DNA of 64,000 nucleotides from Clusia tigrina (lineage: Eukaryota; Arthropoda; Insecta; Diptera; Clusiidae). This document shows, one piece after another, positions 38,100-49,692 of this stretch (its first letter is position 1; the number at the start of each line of letters is the position of its first letter). Location of the stretch: positions 162,263,863-162,327,862 of the forward strand of contig OV050030.1 in NCBI GenBank assembly GCA_920105625.2, written 5' to 3'. The notes beneath the pieces are model-generated. The model was not told where the DNA came from. It saw only the letters and a list, made by a program, of their open reading frames with translations, and searched no databases. The translations under genes were made by a program, and so were the position numbers.

Positions 38100-40035
38100 A
38101 TAGACCCTACTAGAAATGGGGTCGATCAGATAAAGGCGACGCTTCCCACTAATATAATCAATACAAGGTATCCAACCGAAATTTCGATTATATTCTCCTA
38201 ATGATGATTTATGAAGAAAACTTCCCCATTGTTGAACTTCGCACGGACAAGAAAAGGTAAACGGTATTTCAAAGTCGGTCTAACCTGACTTCAGACTTCT
38301 TTACTCGTTATATATGAACCAGTATATTTGAGCATGTTTATCTTGCATATGATTGTAGAGGTTTGTGGGTTTTTACTTTTTCGGGAATATGATCCTCGTT
38401 ATCATAATTAAAAAAAACCGCAAAGCGATTATACTTCGGTTTTTATGCATTTTTGCAGTATTAGCTTATTTAGAAATTTTTGGAGGGTTCTGCCACGTTT
38501 TGGGATGGTTAAATGGTAATCCATACCAGTTTGTATTTTGTGCGGCGAGTTTTTGGTGCTGCCAGTGTATCCATTCTTAATGGTTTCTTACTTACAATAA
38601 CAATTTCGTATTTCTTATTGAAATCGCCTGCTTATTTTCTAATTTTTATTGTGGAAAGAGTGAGTTTTATAAAAGAGAGTTTTAGATGATGTGCAATTTG
38701 AGTCATTATAGACCACAGAAGAAAGAAATGTTCAAACAATAAATACATTACAAGACAAATATACAATTATACGCTTATGAAATTTGGAATAATAGACAGA
38801 AAACTAAATACATACTATAAAAATCTAATAAAATAAAAATTATTTTCAAAACTTACATATAAATAACAATTTGTAGGAAATGTATTGGGATAATATATAG
38901 AACACAACCTAATTAGCTTCATAATTAAAATAAAACCATTCAAATTAAATCACTAAAATATATCAGTTTATATCAATATTAAATAACATTGAGCACACTT
39001 TGTAAACAATTAAAATACAACAATAAATTCAAACAAATTAGTGCGTTCGGATACCTCAGGATGATAGATGCCAATGCTCTTTGTGAAGAGCAAATGTACC
39101 GAGTCATTGATTTTGCATACGCTTGGTCAACATACTCGTATATACCTATGTGGACAATAATAGTACCTAAATTATTTAAGAGTTTTAATAATGTTATATT
39201 AATTAAATTAATTTTAAATTAATAATAAAACGACGAACTCGGCAGAGAAAAATAGTTTTCCACATTAGATATCTCTATATACACAATCTTAACTGTTAAT
39301 GTCGTATGCACAACGCAAATTATCTTTTCAACATACTCTTTGGTTCAAAAATATAAATATATTATATATTGTAAATATATTATTTGTATTTTACTTTTTA
39401 TTTTTGATAATCCAATATGTAAATTTTATGGTAATAAGATTGTTGGAAATATTAATTTAATTATACCTTATTTTTTCAACTCTTCTAGGGCTTTAATTAG
39501 GTTGTGGTCTACTCTAATTTCGTATTGGATTCAGTAAGGCTGGAATTTATTGTTGTATTGTGTAATTTAACTGTAACCTTGCACTTGGACCAGAAAGTCT
39601 TAGCACCTCCCATTACAGAGACATATTTTGATATTGGTTTGCAATCCTTAACATGTACGAGTATATTGATGTGAGAAAATCGCATGAACCTCTGATTCAA
39701 ACAAATATTTAAAATTAACTCACCAATAATTATATTTCAAGATTTTTTAATGTGGAGCAGCGTTCAGAATTGCTTACCTTATGGGATTCACAGCATGTTT
39801 CCGCATGCTTAATGATCAGCTTTGGTGCTACCTGAAGCCTATTCAGTGTCGCGAAAATGGAAAAGCTATATGATAAAATCCCAGAACACATATACAGTTC
39901 CTCACATAAGAACTGTATTATTCAATGGAAAGTAGAACAGAGAAAACGGAATGTTTGTTATGTGACATATTAATGAAGTATATACAACAGGAGTGAGATG
40001 TATGGAATTCAATTATTAGACGGCTACTTCACATA
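38100..40035. other. AT-rich, no gene seen
   Basis: Only short ORFs without recognisable similarity; one at 38365-38580 is hydrophobic but unsupported. No element ends found. Confidence 0.5.
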
Positions 40036-40233
40036 ATACGGTTTCTTGCTGAGAGAAGTTTGGCTTTCCACGGAGAATTTAATTAAATTGGAGATCCTTC
40101 CAATATTAATTTTCCCGGAGTCCTTTACGCAAGATACGACTCAATTATAAACGAATATTTACGGAATCTACGTCACTGGTATGAAATCGGCACAAATATG
40201 GAAGTGCATTACTTATTGGCAGATATTCAAAAT

Positions 40234-40401
40234 GAGTTTACTGCTCTCTGTGCTATAGTTGTGGCAAACGCACACTTTAAATAACAAAAAATTATAATAT
40301 ACATTGTTGAAGCGACTGAGTTTACTGCTCTCTGTGCTATAGTTGTGGCAAACGCACACTTTAAATAACAAAAAATTATAATATACATTCTTGAAGCGAC
40401 T
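40234..40401. repeat. 84-bp tandem duplication
   Basis: Two head-to-tail copies (40234-40317, 40318-40401) differing at one base. They lie at the end of the hAT-like reading. Confidence 0.95.
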
Positions 40402-40931
40402 GAGTTTGCGCATGTTGAGCAAATTGCAGCTTTTGTTAATTTTGCTCAGAAACAGAAGAAGTCTCCGCCGAGCTGATATTGTCAAAACTTAAGGTTTATT
40501 TTGAAGATTGAAGCAGTTCAGACGAAAATATAAGGTGCTAACAGTCTAGTCCTCTATTTCCTTTATAGTTGCCAAAGTTTTCATCTCAGCAAAGGGCAGG
40601 TAGCTGAGAATTAGCCTGCTGTCCTAATCATTTTTGATGTTGTACAAAAATTGTTCATTTCCAATCCGGAATGTTGGGAGGTATTAAAGAAGAAAATTTA
40701 TTGCACATTACATTCAAATTCTAAGACTTAGTGGTCTACCACAGGGGTTGAAGAAGCACTGAACGCGGTGTTACTTTAGAACTAGTCAGCAGAGTGTCAT
40801 TGATATGACAATGGCCTTAAAAGTTACATATAAACAATCAATTATTTGCCTTCAGCATTGATTTTGGACCAATATGTATATAGTTATTGACTTTCTTAAC
40901 AATAATCTTATTTAGGCTAGAGATGACGATA

Positions 40932-40971
40932 GAGGAGCAGCACTGGATGACGAGGAGCAGCACTGGATGAC
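40932..40971. repeat. 20-bp tandem duplication
   Basis: GAGGAGCAGCACTGGATGAC twice, identical. Confidence 0.95.
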
Positions 40972-41444
40972 GCTTGTAATAATTGTAATAAAGGTTACAA
41001 GGGCACAGTTACAAGATCTACGAGGTGAAGGCTTGGAGAACATTTTGAATGAAGCTGTAACCGTAGCTAAAATATGGTATTGACTGAATATTTTCAAGAG
41101 GAATGTGAAGAAGGTTGCAAACTAAAAATAGAGGTGGAATTGTAACAAAATATGTGACATTCAGAAGGTGAAAATCCTATGTCAATTAAGATCTAGTTAT
41201 TCCGGACATAAGTGTGCAATTTAAAGCTTTTATTTCAGGGGACTAAACTGCGCTTAAAGTAACAAATGGGATGCCTTCTAACAATACATATTTAGAATAC
41301 AGGATAGCTTTTTAGGCAAGAAGTTTACGAGCGAATTGAATTTGAATTTTTTGTTTCCAAATTTGTGCATTGATTTCGAAATCTTTTTAACAATCCCTGC
41401 GATAGTAGTTTGTGCTAAAACGTAATTTTCCTCTTTAATTGCAG

Positions 41445-41522
41445 CTGAAGAAGGAGAAGACGGTTCATCAGGTCACCTCGAACAAAACTTTCCAGCTAGG
41501 GAATTAGGACCACGTCAAGATG
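41445..41522 (+). other. Candidate isolated exon
   Basis: A 78-nt block sits between TTTTCCTCTTTAATTGCAG and GTAAGGTA, good insect splice sites. One frame is open (EEGEDGSSGHLEQNFPAREL...). Codon-like and GC-richer than its AT-rich surroundings. I do not recognise the peptide. It could be an exon of a host gene whose neighbours lie outside the window, or chance. Confidence 0.3.
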
Positions 41523-41664
41523 GTAAGGTAGTGTGTTTAGCGGGCTTGTATTCGAAAACTGTTCCTTTATTGATTTCTTTGGTTTAAATTATTCAAGTTT
41601 GGTTTTGTTTATTAGTTGTCACTTTAAAGGACAGGATTTTTTCTGTTGTCAATGGGGAATGACA

Positions 41665-41668
<4 letters not shown>

Positions 41669-41723
<55 letters not shown>
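41669..41723. repeat. (TA)n microsatellite
   Basis: 55 bp of TA. It joins the remnant of the BEL 2 3' LTR directly to the middle of its ORF3, so the sequence between them was lost at this array. Confidence 0.96.
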
Positions 41724-41726
<3 letters not shown>

Positions 41727-42060
41727 ACTTCCAGCACAGTTTACGTGCCACCACTTGGTCCCGTCGCTTGCGAGGGTGGTTCTCTAAAAACCGCGAGCAC
41801 CCCTCGATGTGATTCCCCTGTTGCCGGCACAGTTTGCAAATCACCCGCGGATGGGGTCCGACCATGGGGACGACTGCTGGTCGTCGTTGTGGCGTCAAGT
41901 GACGTTCCCGTCTGGGTGGTGATACCGGAAATGGTCCGGTGTCGACAGGTCCACGCGCAGCATTGGTTGAATGTTTGAACCCCTGCCAGCCAATTCCAGA
42001 TGGGCGCGTCGTCGGGCGGCGATGGTAAAGGGTCCCTTGGCGTCGTGGACACCGCTAGAT
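41724..42060 (-). pseudogene. BEL 2 accessory zinc-knuckle ORF (ORF3)
   Basis: Between the pol stop (about 42100) and the lost LTR. A Pro/Thr/Ser-rich N-terminal part (DDAPIWNWLAGVQTFNQCC, TTTTSSRPHGRTPSA) is frameshifted relative to the Cys/His cassette CKLCRQQGNHIEGC, then FLENHPRKRRDQV and KLCWKCL, where the (TA)n array cuts it off. Cassette layout (CxxC, C, FL, RRD, V, KLCxxCL) is the same as in BEL 1 ORF3. Confidence 0.65.
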
Positions 42061-42099
42061 CCTTGAGGATGACATCATTCCTCCCTCGGAGGGAGGAGG

Positions 42100-43108
42100 T
42101 TACTCAGATGGTAATACCACCATTTTTGTAATAGGTCTGGTCACAATGCCTCGTGGTGTCCGCACCTCTACGACCCGCATTTTCCCGCCCGGACGTGGGT
42201 GTGTGTGGACAATTCGTCTGAGACGCCAATCCTGAAACGCTGAATTGTCTTCCCGTATAACGACAAGATCCTCTGTTGTGATGTTCGCTTGAATGGTATA
42301 CCATTTGCTACGTCGCTGACAATCCAGCAGATACTCCGTTTTCCACCGAGCTGTGAATTCCTGCGCAACGGTCTGGATTTTCTGGTATCGGTTCAACACC
42401 GAAGTGTACGGTTTCATCTCCTCGTGTTCTGCGGAGGCCAGAAGTGGGCCTCCCACCAAGAAGTATCCTGGAATTAGCGGTTGACGGCCCGTCGGGTCAT
42501 CTGACATCGAACAGATGGGCCGTGAGTTCCGGCAGGCTTTAATACGAGCTGAAAGAGTAGAAAATTCTTCGAATGCGTATTTTAGATATCCCCCCATGCG
42601 CTTAAAGTGGTGTTCAAAACCCTTCACCGCGGCCAGCCACAGTCCCCCCATATGTGGAGCATGAGGTGGAATTAATTGCCATTGCAATTTTCCTTGAGCA
42701 TAAGCGGTTGTGGCTCGGTCCTGCGTTTCTCGGACTACGCTTTCAAAATTGCGGCGGATTTCCGTCTCTGCACCCACAAGGTTTCGCCAATTATCGGAAC
42801 GAATCCGCGGGGTGGGTCAGATCGTTGGTTCCTTCAAGGTGAATCGCTTTGGTAGCAAAGCACACAAAGATACACACGTATCCTTTTGTAAGGAGACACC
42901 CCCATCCCCTGTAGTCTTTAATATCAAAGGGACCCGCAAAGTCTACTCCTGTGTTGGTGAAGGGTCGAGCGCACGTTCTTCTTTCGAGAGATAAAGCAAC
43001 CATATTCTGAGTCTGCTTTCGCTTCTTTTCTAGTAGGCAAGGTTTACACTGAAGAATTGAGGAGATCATATTGGGCGCGGGTGATGAGACGAATCGTTCT
43101 GGCCTCAA
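42100..43108 (-). pseudogene. pol: BEL 2 integrase
   Basis: The zinc CxxC region (CKPCLLEKKRK), GVDFAGPFDIK (first Asp), a mutated second motif (SDNWRN for SDNGxN) and GGLWLAAVK, in which the catalytic Glu reads Leu. It ends RPITKMVVLPSE. A gap removes part of the core between about 42777 and 42800. Inactive. Confidence 0.8.
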
Positions 43109-43472
43109 TTTCTTGTCTACTTAGGGCGACCCCTCGTTCGAGCGTGGTATCCCGACATCTGGCGAAGCTGAACCTTTGCACGAGGCTCTAAGCTCGTAGA
43201 GCTCTAGAGAGGGTTGAGAAACGTAAGGTGGGATCATCTTTTTGAGATATGCGTACCATGTTGGTATGGATGGGTCGCATTTCTTCCTCAGTATGGAAGC
43301 ATGCTTCATTGATAGTCATTGGCCACTCCGATTGGTCTTGTTAAAACCACCAAAGCGCTTTGTCAACCAAGGCGTGAGGGGGAACCCCTCGGCTTGCAAG
43401 ATTGGCTGGATTATCTGTCGATCGGATATAGCGCCAATTGCGTGCACCCACCTTATCGAGAATCGTTGTCAC

Positions 43473-43916
43473 TCAATTTGCCACGAAGACCTTCCAGGAG
43501 TTCGGTGACTTACGTAGCCATGCCAACACGATGGTGGATTCAGTCCAGCAATGAAGATTGTCTTCGGAGATGTTTAAGATTGTTTTGAGTGGAGCCACCA
43601 ACTCAGTATACAAAGTTGCCCCATATAGTTCGAGACGCGGGAGAGATACCGTTCTTACAGGTGCCACGCGCGACTTGGCTACAAGAAGATTATTCGATAT
43701 AGTGTTTTTGCCTTGACAACCTACGTAGAAGGTCGCCGCGTAAACCAGCTGTGATGCGTCACAGAAGGCGTGGAACTCCAGTTTCAGATCCGGAGTGGAT
43801 CTGACCCAACGAGGTACTTCAATGAGGGATGTCGTTGGATGTTGAGATAGGAACATTTCCAATAACGGTATATTCTTTGTATGTCTCCGTTGGGTACATA
43901 CCTGAACATCCGCCAC
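43473..43916 (-). pseudogene. pol: BEL 2 RNase H
   Basis: VPRWVRSTPDLKLEFHAFCD, SRVAPVRTVSLPRLELYGA and CWTESTIVLAWLRKSPNSW are RNase H landmarks of BEL pol. The segment between it and the RT start, with the YVDD box, is deleted. Between this and integrase (43121-43472) only decayed pieces remain. Confidence 0.75.
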
Positions 43917-44160
43917 TGAATGATGAGTCGAGTCAGGTCTGATTGCAGAACTGGCCCTGGGTGCAACACATCATTCAAACTGATGGTGTTCGTGGTCGGT
44001 TGCGATGCGTTGAACACCACCCGGATCTTGGTGGAGGTGCTCTCTAGCTTATACACGCAGAACTTTGGATATGTGGTTGAGCTTCATGTATTCCACTATC
44101 ACTTCGTCATATAGTTCTTTGTTTTCTGGATGTTTACCCAGCCGTACTTCGCTACGTTCG
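43784..44160 (-). pseudogene. pol: BEL 2 reverse transcriptase, N-terminal part
   Basis: LESTSTKIRVVFNASQPTTN, SLNDVLHPGPVLQSDLTRLI and RYVPNGDIQRIYRYW give the first RT blocks. The active-site box is absent. Confidence 0.7.
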
Positions 44161-44191
44161 AATTGCTTGAGTGCAATATGACGCCATGAAC

Positions 44192-44990
44192 CTAAGGATT
44201 GACTAGAATCAAAATCAGATTTAAAATGTAATGATACAATGTATCGTCCAGCGGCGTCCCGATGGGTCCTCTGTGAGTATAATTTGTGCGCTTCCTTTCG
44301 GAAGGCGTCTTTTCGATTTCCCGAAATCGTTTGAGGAGAGAATCGAGGGGTTTAGATTCATCAACCTTCACTCTCATGCAAAAACCGAGATTCTGCGTTC
44401 CGTACCATTCCCCGTGAGGATCCAGCCGAATATGGTCTCTTGAGCGAGCAGAGACCCCACAATGTTTCTTTTTAACCCCTCGAGCAGTACTAATGGGTAT
44501 AAGTCCACACCTAATAGGACATTGACCTGTGCGGAGATGTCGATGTGTGGATCCGCTAAGTGGATCCCCCAATTGTTCGTGTTCGCCTTGAGTCAGTTTG
44601 AAAGGGGGCAACTGTTACGGTCGGCAACACCATAGCTGACACATGGAGCCGCTTTGAAGGATAGTAACGCGAGCTTAAAACTATTTTACAAACTTTCGTG
44701 ACATTAGCAGCTACCACATTTCTTGCCCATGACACTTGTGCATGCACGGTTTGCATTGGCAGCTTGAGCCGCCTTTGGAGACGGTCAGAAAAAGATCCCT
44801 CAGATCCCGAATCTACCAGAGCCCGGGCCATATAAATGACTACCCGGTGTTCGACGTTGAGCAGGGCAGTACCCAGCAGTACTCTATTAGACAGTTGACC
44901 ACTCGGATGGCTTCGACTGGGTCCCGACTCTTCTGCCGCGCGTGTGACTTTCGTTGTGTGGGTGCTGGATATGTTGTGAGTTAGAATCAA
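44192..44990 (-). pseudogene. pol: BEL 2 protease region
   Basis: RVLLGTALLNVEHR, YMARALVDSGSEGSF and LQRRLKLPMQTVHAQVSW match the BEL 1 protease (there ALIDPGSEGSF). Here the canonical Asp-Ser-Gly is kept. A frameshift near 44560-44610 leads to the linker with FREIEKTPSERKR. Confidence 0.75.
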
Positions 44991-45057
44991 GCTGCCTGCG
45001 CGTAGGCTCTCACATCATCGACTCCTAACAGATGCCACACATTCTGTGTGATTAGCA

Positions 45058-45419
45058 TGTGTTAAAGTTACTTAAGAAAGCACATATTTTTAGGGTGCGA
45101 GTATTTTGAATTAATATTACCTATGTAATATTTATTATGGAAGCTTTTAGGGTGTTACAGTTTCGCAGTCGAGCCACCGAAGGGCATTGAAATTTAGAAT
45201 GCACCATCGACACATTTGCATTGGAGTAGGTCAGTTGGCTTGAACAACTGACACCAATTAACAGGTGCGGAACTGGAACACCAGAAAGGTCAGTTCACAA
45301 ACTGAGAGTACTGTTTGGAAATAGTATATAAGAATTAGTATTTTAATAATAAACTTTTCTTGTTATTTTGAATCTGAAAGTGATGTAGTGTTATTTCTAA
45401 AGAAAGATTTAGGTTTACA
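45058..45419 (+). repeat. Solo LTR inserted in BEL 2
   Basis: TGTGTTAAAG...GGTTTACA, 362 bp, bounded by AGCA on both sides (45054-45057 and 45420-45423), a 4-bp duplication typical of Gypsy. A TATA-like AGTATATAAG near 45327 and AATAATAAAC near 45345 fit a plus-strand LTR. It separates BEL 2 gag zinc region from protease. Confidence 0.6.
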
Positions 45420-46140
45420 AGCAGGAAAGCAGGTGGGTTTCGGTGTTGGGCTGGCTCACTGCATCATGTCGTTTCCCCCTTGGTGCGGGTGGTCGTGTTC
45501 GGCTGTTGTTAGGTCGGCTTCTTGGCTGGTCCAAATGCAGCATGGTGTGATGCCTCTCCTGGCAGTGGAAACACGAGTAACTACTGGGACAAGCCGTAAC
45601 CTTACGGGAGGTCAACAGTCAGTTCGCGCACAAGCCATGTTTTCCCGTCAGTCCCCTCCATGTGGACACATTGGCTGTCAGAAACGTAGGACAATTGCGC
45701 ACGGCGTGGGTTGCGCGATGACAAATTCGACACTGTTCGATTTCGACTCGTGTTTGATGGGTCTGGAATCGATGAGTTCGCGAAGCATTCGGCTGCATCC
45801 CCCTAGTCTGCTTCGATTCCGTGGTGCGCAGATTGGACACTGCCTCGAGATCCCAGAAGAATCTTGTCAAAAATGTATCTAAGTCTTTAAACGTAAGAAT
45901 TTCTATCCGATCCCCCCGGGCTTTATCCCATAAAGAGGGAGTGTCTTCTGGCAGACGCACTGAACACAAATATACCTAGAAAGCATCTCCCCAACCGGCT
46001 ACGTCACCCACATACACCAGTAGCGCCAGACAGTTATTGATCTCACGTTGTAAGCATATAATTGCGAATCACGCTTTACCGGTTGCAAACTAAAAAGGGC
46101 TGTTAGTTGTTGATGGATGAGAATGCGTTTATTTTCGTAA
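45420..46140 (-). pseudogene. gag: BEL 2 gag with zinc cassette
   Basis: VRLPEDTPSLWDKARGD, CRICHRATHAVRNC, GLCAN, then in another frame CFHCQERHHTMLH reproduce the Gag zinc cassette of BEL 1. An upstream decayed tract (NRDRYENKRILIHQQLTALF) matches the Gag core. Frameshifts at about 45617 and 45960. Confidence 0.7.
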
Positions 46141-46798
46141 CGATCTCTGTTCAAAGCCTAAATCGGTAACGGGTGATTTCAATATGATCTCCTTGGCTCC
46201 TCCAGGTCTTAGAGTTTAGATGGTAGTGCTTCTGCTCATTTGACAACCCATTGTTCTGGGCCATTTTGCGTAGTTCCCCTCGATTTCGATGGCGGTAAAA
46301 GAATGCTATGTCCTGGTGCTGACCCAAGCAATTGAAAAATAAATGCCGATAGCTGCGTATGCACAAACACAGGCATTAACAACACGCAGCAGAGACTTTG
46401 GCAAACCTTCAACTTGCCGGCAGTAAAATGCAAAAGAACTATTGCTGTGTACAGGTACCCAAACGGCAGGAGCTTTGAATAATAGCTTAGAGCACACACA
46501 GCAGGACTAATGCTCAAATTAGCGTGGCAGAACTGCTGGTTCCTGGCAGATAATCTCCGCACAAAGCAAAGCGAACAAAACGAATAATTGTACCTATGGA
46601 TGTAAGTGCAATTGTCTGTGATTTTAAAAGTATTTAAAACTATATATACGAGTATATTGTAAAAGTAAAATCATCCAGTACAATAAAGCGACAATCAATA
46701 AACAAAACCAAACTTGAATAATTTAAACCAAAGAAGTTAACAAAGGAGCAAGTTTCGATATCAACAAATTATACCTTCGAGCCTGATATTCCGGTAAG
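46141..46798. other. BEL 2 leader region, possibly with a foreign LTR end
   Basis: No ORF recognised. A TATA-like CTATATATACGAG (about 46640) and CAATAAAG (about 46682), followed by TACCTTCGAGCC (about 46769), look like an LTR end and primer site on the plus strand. Not resolved. Confidence 0.3.
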
Positions 46799-46936
<138 letters not shown>

Positions 46937-46969
46937 TCGTATATTTATAGGTATATAGGTATGAAAAAA

Positions 46970-47319
46970 GATTTGCTAAGTATTGATTTTTATGTTGTCA
47001 ATGCGGAATAACACTAATTATATCTATAACTTGATCTTGGGAATTCGATGTGGAGACGGCCACGATGTTGAAAGGACTGAGAACGAAAATCGGATGCTGA
47101 TTCTCCACGTTGGCGTGTTCAGCCGAATTCGCCGTGTTGAGTAAAAGATGGCTACGGCCCGGACACACGTTCACTCATGCCTTTCGCTCGTGTCTGGTAA
47201 GACACGATAGGGGGAACTCTCTCCCAAAACATGTCTCACTTTGAAATGAGGGCAGCCATGGTGACGGTAGCACCAGGTCGCAGCCACCTTTAGGAGATAA
47301 ATTAGCTTCCTCAACACGT
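46970..47319 (-). repeat. 5' LTR of BEL 2 (partial boundaries)
   Basis: Contains blocks shared with the BEL 1 LTR in the same order and orientation and ends ...CTCAACA on plus, giving TGTTGAGG on minus. The inner boundary is not certain. Confidence 0.55.
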
Positions 47320-47535
47320 TAAAGTAGTTAACCAGTAAATTGTGGGATGAAAGATATTGAAATGGTGAAAATTCAATTTATATTTTTATATACATATTTT
47401 AATCTGTATAAATCTCATTTTTTGTTGTTGTTCCACTAACAAAAATATAGCTTCATATTATAAATTAACTTGTTAATAAGCCCAAATTTGATGAGGGTGT
47501 CAAGTATGTAAACTCTAATAAACTGTCTCATAGCA
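47320..47535. other. Unassigned AT-rich spacer
   Basis: Nothing recognised between BEL 2 LTR and mariner 2. Confidence 0.4.
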
Positions 47536-47537
47536 TA

Positions 47538-48454
47538 CGAGGACTGTTTAAAAAGTATCGCGAATTTTGAATTTTCGCGGACTACGGATGTTCGATTTTT
47601 GGTCTTTTTGTGGCGTTAAGTTGGTACTCAAGTGCCTCACTTATGTTCACAATCTCGGCTATTTTGAATGTTCAGTCAGTTTTAGACAGCTATTGTGCGT
47701 GGACATGTTTTAGCTTGTCTTCGATTTTTGTCTATCCCGAAAAATGAATCAAAGAATTTCTATCAAAAATTATGTGAAAGACAACATAAAGTGCGCGGAA
47801 GTATTCCGAATGTTGACTGTTGGGTCTATGGCTATGACGTAGCCGCTCAATATCGCAATGGAAGCTGCTGCATGAGCCAAGACCGAAGAACGCACGCCAA
47901 GTTCGGTCGATTGTGAAGGTTTTGCTGACAGTTTTCTTTGATTGCAGGGGCGGGGTGCATTAAGAATTCTTGCCGCAGGGTAGAATGGTCAATAATATTA
48001 TCTTCAAGTAATGCGCAATTTGCGAGAAGCAATCTGCCAGAAACGCCCGGATTTGTGGAAGAACAAAAATTGGCTTTTACATAATGATAATGCGCTTGCT
48101 CACACATCATTACATGTGCGCGAATTTTTGGCCAAAAACAACACTGTAATAATGCCGCAGCCACTGTATTCCCAGACCTGGCCCCCTGTGACTTTCTCTT
48201 GTTCCCGAAACTGAAAAGGCCCCTGAAAGGACGACGCTACGCCACGATTGAGAAAATAGACAAAAATCGAAGACAGGCTAAAACACGTCCACGCACAATA
48301 GCTGTCAAAAACTGACTGAACATTTAAAATAGCCGAGATTGTCAACATAAGTGAGGGTCATGAGTACCAACATAACGCCACAAAAAAAATCTAAAATCAA
48401 ACATCTGTAGCCCGCGAAAATTCAAAATTCGCGATACTTTTTGAACAAACATTG
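47538..48454 (+). mobile_element. mariner element 2 with ~190-bp inverted repeats
   Basis: TA flanks both ends (47536-47537, 48455-48456). Left CGAGGACTGTTTAAAAAGTA and right CAATGTTTGTTCAAAAAGTA (read inward) differ at the outermost bases, then both run ...TCGCGAATTTTGAATTTTCG and remain similar for nearly 190 bp, far longer than the usual ~30-bp mariner ITR. The inner part holds scraps of transposase. Confidence 0.88.
47743..48215 (+). pseudogene. mariner 2 transposase scraps
   Basis: MNQRISIKNYVKDNIKCAEV and FRMLTV mark the N-terminus. YYLQVMRNLREAICQKRPDL, LLHNDNALAHTSLHVREFLA (second catalytic Asp) and NNTVIMPQPLYSQ mark the C-terminal half. Most of the DNA-binding and central region is deleted, and stops are frequent. 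Confidence 0.8.
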
Positions 48455-48468
48455 TATAAGCACTGTTG

Positions 48469-48587
48469 GTGATGAGTTTGGCTTAACGTGTTGCGTGTTC
48501 TAAAGAGAAAAAGCTAATACATATATAAAATTGTCATAGAACAAAACATTAAGAAAAATTTCAGGGGTGCGAAACGTAAATAATACA
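48469..48587 (-). repeat. 3' LTR remnant of BEL 4
   Basis: Matches 54115-54234 of the other LTR (GTGATGAGTTTGG, CGTGTTCTAAAGAGAAAAAG, CGTAAATAATACA). About 55 bp of its outer end are missing, next to mariner 2. Confidence 0.8.
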
Positions 48588-48660
48588 TAAAGTAGATTGA
48601 AAAGTAATATTTAATAGAATCCTTTGAAAGCATCCGCTATCAAATGTCTAAGAGTAACTG

Positions 48661-49692
48661 TCATAACTTGGAGATTGGTCGTTTGAATATTCTCTTGTTA
48701 GTGGTTACTGATACTACTCGTACCAACTTGTCAGCTACTGGATGTGTTTCCGTGACTCTTCCAAATTTCCAATGTGTTGGTGGTACATTTCCGTCTTTGA
48801 TTATATCAACGTCGTTGACTTGAAGATTCTTTAATTTTTGCGACCACTTTGGTCGTTGTTGCAATTGAAATAAATATTCCGTTGAGCATTTATGCCAAAA
48901 TTGTTTAATTAATTTTTGTAAATCTTGCCATCTTTTTAATCGATTCACATATATGCTGAGTAGGTTTTCGTCTGGAACTGTAGCCATTGGACGCAGAATA
49001 AGAAAATGTGCTGGTGTTAGTGGATCGATGTCACCTTCAAATTTATTGCATAGTGGACGTGAATTCAGGCAACTCTCGATTTGGCATAATGTCGTATATA
49101 GTTCCTCAAATGTGATGCAGGAGTTCCCAAGTACTCGTTTCGCATGGTGCTTAGCAGATTTGATTCCCGCCTCCCATAACATGCCGAAAAGAGGCCCTGA
49201 CGGTGGTGAAAAATGCCATTGTATCTGTTGCTCGGCGAGTTCCTTTGTAATCCTTTCTTGTACTGGTGTTCCGTTCAAAAACTGATGGCATTTTATAAGT
49301 TGGATATGTGCACCAACAAAATTGGTTCCGTTGTCGGAATACATATGAGTGGGTTTGCCACGTCTAGCCACAAAACGGCGAAATGCAGCTATAAATGCTG
49401 CTGTTGACAATTCACTCACTAAATCAAGGTGTACTGCTTTCGTTACCAAGCATATAAAAAGAACAATCCAAGATTTATATTGCTTTGTGCCGCGACCTTT
49501 CCAAGATCTGACTAAAATTGGTCTGGCATAGTCTACGCCAGTATTGAGAAATGCAGTACCAGGTTCCAATCGATGTTGCGGCAGATTGCCCATTTGTTGT
49601 TGATATGATATAGCGCGAAATTTCATACATGTCTTGCATTTATAGATGCAAAGCTTGATATCATATGTGATACATCGAATCCAATATTTCAA
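48661..49692 (-). pseudogene. pol: BEL 4 integrase
   Basis: A 343-codon open stretch: CKTCMKFRA zinc end, NTGVDYARPILV (Asp), KAVHLDLVSELSTAAF, MYSDNGTNFVGAH (Asp), FGMLWEAGIKSAK (Glu), CLNSRPLC, and the C-terminal GRVTETHPVADKLVRVVSV. All three catalytic residues are kept. The reading stops at 48661 but the frame continues briefly. Confidence 0.85.

Larger units (their letters stand above)
40036..41085 (+). pseudogene. hAT-like transposase remnant (ZMYM/DUF4371 type)
   Basis: ERSLAFHG, a GDPSNINFPGVLYARYDSII tract and HYLLADIQNEFTALCAIVV follow the order of the DUF4371 region of hAT transposases. LQDLRGEGLENILNEAVTVA farther down (40985-41060) matches a later part of the same family. Stops, an 84-bp tandem duplication (40234-40401) and other insertions break it. 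Family call is by motif order and is tentative. Confidence 0.45.

Noticed and set aside
38365..38580. 71-codon hydrophobic ORF as a membrane peptide gene
   Set aside because: No promoter, conservation or family signal; AT-rich sequence often gives such readings.
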